64,000 nt of DNA. Origin: Mesorhizobium sp. 113-3-3. Its GTDB lineage: Bacteria; Pseudomonadota; Alphaproteobacteria; Rhizobiales; Rhizobiaceae. Location of the stretch: assembly GCF_016756495.1 (NCBI RefSeq), contig NZ_AP023243.1, forward strand, positions 1,116,001 to 1,180,000, read 5' to 3'. A program made the translations under genes and the position numbers. The notes beneath the pieces were generated by a model. The model had not been told where the DNA came from. It searched no databases and saw nothing but the letters and a program-made list of their open reading frames with translations. Below, piece after piece: positions 62,812 to 64,000 of the stretch. Numbering within the stretch: the stretch's first letter is position 1; each line of letters begins with the position of its first letter.

Positions 62812-64000
62812 TTGTCCAATTCTGTCAGTGTCGTGATCGACAATGGCGTTGCCATCGTCACCATCGACAATCCGCCGGTCAATGCGCTGAGTTTCCATGT
62901 CCGCGAGCCGCTGATGCAGGCGCTGTTCGCCTTGCGCGACGAGGCTTCGGTCACGGCCATCGTCATTGCTTGCGCCGGACGGACCTTCGTTGCCGGCGCC
63001 GACATCACGGAATTCGGCAAGCCGGTGCAGCAGCCCGACCTGCGCGCCGTCGTGGCGACGCTGGAAACCATCACCAAGCCGACGGTTGCCGCCATCCACG
63101 GCACTGCGTTCGGCGGCGGGCTGGAACTGGCGCTCGGCTGTCATTTCCGCGTCGCCGACGCCGGCGCCAGGCTCGGCCTGCCGGAGGTGAAACTTGGCCT
63201 GCTGCCGGGCGGTGGCGGCACGGTGCGGCTGCCGCGCCTGGTCGGGGCGGTGAAGGCGCTGAAGATGATTGTCTCGGGTTCACCGGTTGGTGCCGACGAG
63301 GCGCACGCCGCCGGTCTGGTCGATGCCGTTTTCGAAGGCGATTTGACCACGCATGCCGTGAACTTCGCTCGCGAAATCGCCCGCAAGGGTGGTCCGTTCA
63401 CACCGGTGCGCGATCGCGATGAGCGGCTCGGGGAAACCGACCTCGCGGCTTTCGATGCCGAGGCGGCGGAGCTCGCCAAAAAGGCACGCGGGCTGGAAGC
63501 GCCGGTCGCCTGCGCGCAAGCGGTGCGCAACACCCTCACGCTGCCCTTCGACGAGGCGCTGGCGGCGGAGCGAGCGCTGTTCGTGAAACTGGTCGCCAGC
63601 GACCAGTCGCGGGCGCAGCGGCACCTGTTCTTCGCCGAACGTGAGGCGGCAAAGCTTCCCGGCAAGGACACGCCCAAGCGCAGGATCGCGCGCGTCGGTG
63701 TCATCGGCGCCGGCACGATGGGCGGCGGCATCGCCATGGCCTTCGCCAATGGTGGTTTTTCCGTCACCTTGCTGGAGACCAGCGAGGAGGCGCTGCAGCG
63801 GGGGCTGGGCATGATCGAGAAGAACTATGCCGTCTCCGTTTCGCGCGGTTCGCTGGCCGAAGACGCCAGGCGTCAGCGGCTCGCCCAGTTCAAGGGCTCG
63901 ACCGATTATGCCGATCTCGCCGAATGCGACCTGATCATCGAGGCGGTGTTCGAGGACATGGCGGTGAAGAAGGAGGTGTTCGGCAAGCTCGATGCCGTGG
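62812..64000 (+). CDS. 3-hydroxyacyl-CoA dehydrogenase/enoyl-CoA hydratase, FadJ-type (partial)
   Basis: The frame is open to the window end, giving about 396 residues of a multifunctional beta-oxidation enzyme. The hydratase domain (about 1-190) has the oxyanion segment VAGADITEF and catalytic region FGGGLELALGCH plus GLPEVKLGLLPGGGGTVRLPRLVG. The NAD fold of the dehydrogenase reads GVIGAGTMGGG with GAGTMG at 299-304. The start is TTG at 62812 after GGGAGGG, the only start with a good ribosome site. The C-terminus is outside the window; which of FadJ, FadB or a related two-domain protein it is cannot be fixed. Confidence 0.9.
   Translation, partial: MSNSVSVVIDNGVAIVTIDNPPVNALSFHVREPLMQALFALRDEASVTAIVIACAGRTFVAGADITEFGKPVQQPDLRAVVATLETITKPTVAAIHGTAFGGGLELALGCHFRVADAGARLGLPEVKLGLLPGGGGTVRLPRLVGAVKALKMIVSGSPVGADEAHAAGLVDAVFEGDLTTHAVNFAREIARKGGPFTPVRDRDERLGETDLAAFDAEAAELAKKARGLEAPVACAQAVRNTLTLPFDEALAAERALFVKLVASDQSRAQRHLFFAEREAAKLPGKDTPKRRIARVGVIGAGTMGGGIAMAFANGGFSVTLLETSEEALQRGLGMIEKNYAVSVSRGSLAEDARRQRLAQFKGSTDYADLAECDLIIEAVFEDMAVKKEVFGKLDAV

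Overview
The window looks like chromosome from an alphaproteobacterium of the Hyphomicrobiales, most likely Mesorhizobium or a close Phyllobacteriaceae relative. I infer this from the high G+C content, the style of the proteins (MucR, CenR-like regulator, alphaproteobacterial Mic60, Rhizobiales-type L19 with an Ala/Glu tail), gene order, and short palindromic intergenic repeats of a rhizobial kind. No rRNA, tRNA, CRISPR array, phage or insertion sequence was seen. Most of the window is core genome, and the unusual material lies mainly between genes.

Layout. 1-3.8 kb: the 3' end of lpdA, an Ala-Pro repeat membrane protein, a DUF2867 gene flanked by a short duplication of the 3' end of a TraB/GumN gene, and xerC. 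3.8-6.8 kb: rimM-trmD and rplS, split by a convergent TauE-type transporter gene. 6.8-7.8 kb: ohr-ohrR with a perfect inverted-repeat operator. 8-10.6 kb: an amino-acid ABC binding protein and permease separated by a palindromic repeat, then a methyltransferase. 10.9-15 kb: leuC and two tandem GGDEF membrane proteins. 15-16.1 kb: two small secreted proteins, one a MliC-like lipoprotein. 16.3-20.2 kb: sdhCDAB with a DUF3052 gene between sdhA and sdhB. 20.2-25.7 kb: yceH, an OsmC protein, YCII and TerB-like proteins, a ubiH-type hydroxylase and tesB, with three repeat elements. 26-27.7 kb: glnK-amtB. 29-33.5 kb: ftsK, a LolA-like carrier with a Tat-like leader, and xthA. 33.5-39.9 kb: small regulators and enzymes (GNAT, a cNMP-binding protein, CenR-like regulator, L,D-transpeptidase, GcvA-type LysR, GT25, EVE protein and methyltransferase).

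40.3-47.9 kb: gpsA and tsaD diverge from hemC-hemD, followed by a Mic60/mitofilin homologue, a HemY-N protein and a TerB protein. 47.9-52.1 kb: a glutamine amidotransferase, a NIPSNAP protein, an MFS exporter, an aminotransferase and mucR. 52.3-58 kb, minus strand: a glucan/glucose oxidation module made of GH15 glucoamylase, NAD-type 6-phosphogluconate dehydrogenase, zwf and a polyphosphate-glucokinase-like ROK kinase. It diverges from a complete ribose-type sugar ABC importer (58.1-62.7 kb). The window closes inside a fadJ-type beta-oxidation gene.

I did not find a clear undescribed multi-gene system. The best leads are the repeat elements bounded by inverted repeats (20.3, 21.2 and 23.4 kb), the DUF2867 gene inserted between duplicated ends, the DUF3052 gene embedded in the sdh operon, the repeated N-terminus of the sugar ABC ATPase, and the GH15-gnd-zwf-kinase module facing the sugar importer. 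Start codons, families and motifs were read by eye from the sequence; no database search was run.
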